Positions 63,901 to 64,000 of a stretch of 64,000 nucleotides of DNA are shown one piece after another. The DNA lies in assembly GCA_907165065.1 (NCBI GenBank), contig OU015530.1:45572965-45636964 (forward strand). Reading direction: 5' to 3'. Under the pieces are notes generated by a model. It made no database searches, was not told where the DNA came from, and saw nothing but the letters and a program-made list of their open reading frames with translations. Position 1 is the stretch's first letter. Each line of letters starts with the position of its first letter. Made by a program: the position numbers and the translations under genes. This DNA is from Caprimulgus europaeus (taxonomy: Eukaryota; Chordata; Aves; Caprimulgiformes; Caprimulgidae).

Positions 63901-64000
63901 CTAATTTTCACTTTCTCACTAGTTTGTCTTCACCAGAACCAATTACCTAGCAGTTAGATTTTTAGCTGCTTCTAACATACACTATTATTAAAAAAACCAA
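60906..64000. other. Non-coding stretch to window end
   Basis: I see no supported gene or repeat beyond short A-runs near 63361 and 63571. A patch at 61530-61760 is richer in G and C, with an open frame, but has no recognisable domain. Confidence 0.45.

Noticed and set aside
1..64000. CRISPR arrays, operons, ribosome-binding sites, bacterial IS elements, tRNA or rRNA genes
   Set aside because: The window is avian nuclear DNA by its CR1 and LTR content. I saw no regularly spaced repeats, cloverleaf-type text or rRNA signatures on either strand.

Overview
The window looks like gene-poor, AT-rich nuclear DNA from a bird. The main evidence is several CR1 LINE copies carrying the avian 3' end (reverse-complement text such as TCATAGAATCATAGAAT next to GGGTTGGAAGGGACCT). 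A 987-bp solo LTR of a type I recall from avian endogenous retroviruses agrees with this. That LTR suggests a neoavian species, but I cannot confirm it from sequence alone. I found no protein-coding exon, tRNA or rRNA that I can defend. The window is most simply intergenic or a long intron of a gene-poor region.

Layout. 0-18 kb is the repeat-rich end. It holds an ancient, internally deleted CR1 tail with a perfect 41-bp tandem duplication (930-1275), a minus-strand solo LTR with a 5-bp target duplication (2060-3046), and five younger-type CR1 copies (524-791 plus; 6225-7640, 8919-9370, 15558-15702 and 17529-18110 minus). The 6.2-7.6 kb copy keeps much of the ORF2 reverse transcriptase but has lost the catalytic FADD box. 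It is also frameshifted, so it cannot move by itself.

18-60 kb contains no young-type CR1. It holds a 260-nt homopurine tract built on 43 uninterrupted GGAAA units (21861-22120) and a very old plus-strand CR1/L3-like relic (about 22640-24655) interrupted by roughly 0.7 kb of unrelated sequence. Several short degenerate copies of an old amniote dispersed repeat, simple repeats, an AT palindrome (29951-29972) and a possible conserved regulatory stretch near 40.0-40.55 kb make up the rest.

60-64 kb has one short, old minus-strand CR1 fragment (60780-60905) and otherwise no recognisable feature.

No genes can be described as working together here. The only coding remnants are retrotransposon ORF2 pieces. 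Two short stretches (48964-49056 plus, 50114-50359 minus) have exon-like splice boundaries and open frames and are reported as weak candidates only. Element boundaries are approximate, because they were judged by eye against remembered families and no alignment was run.
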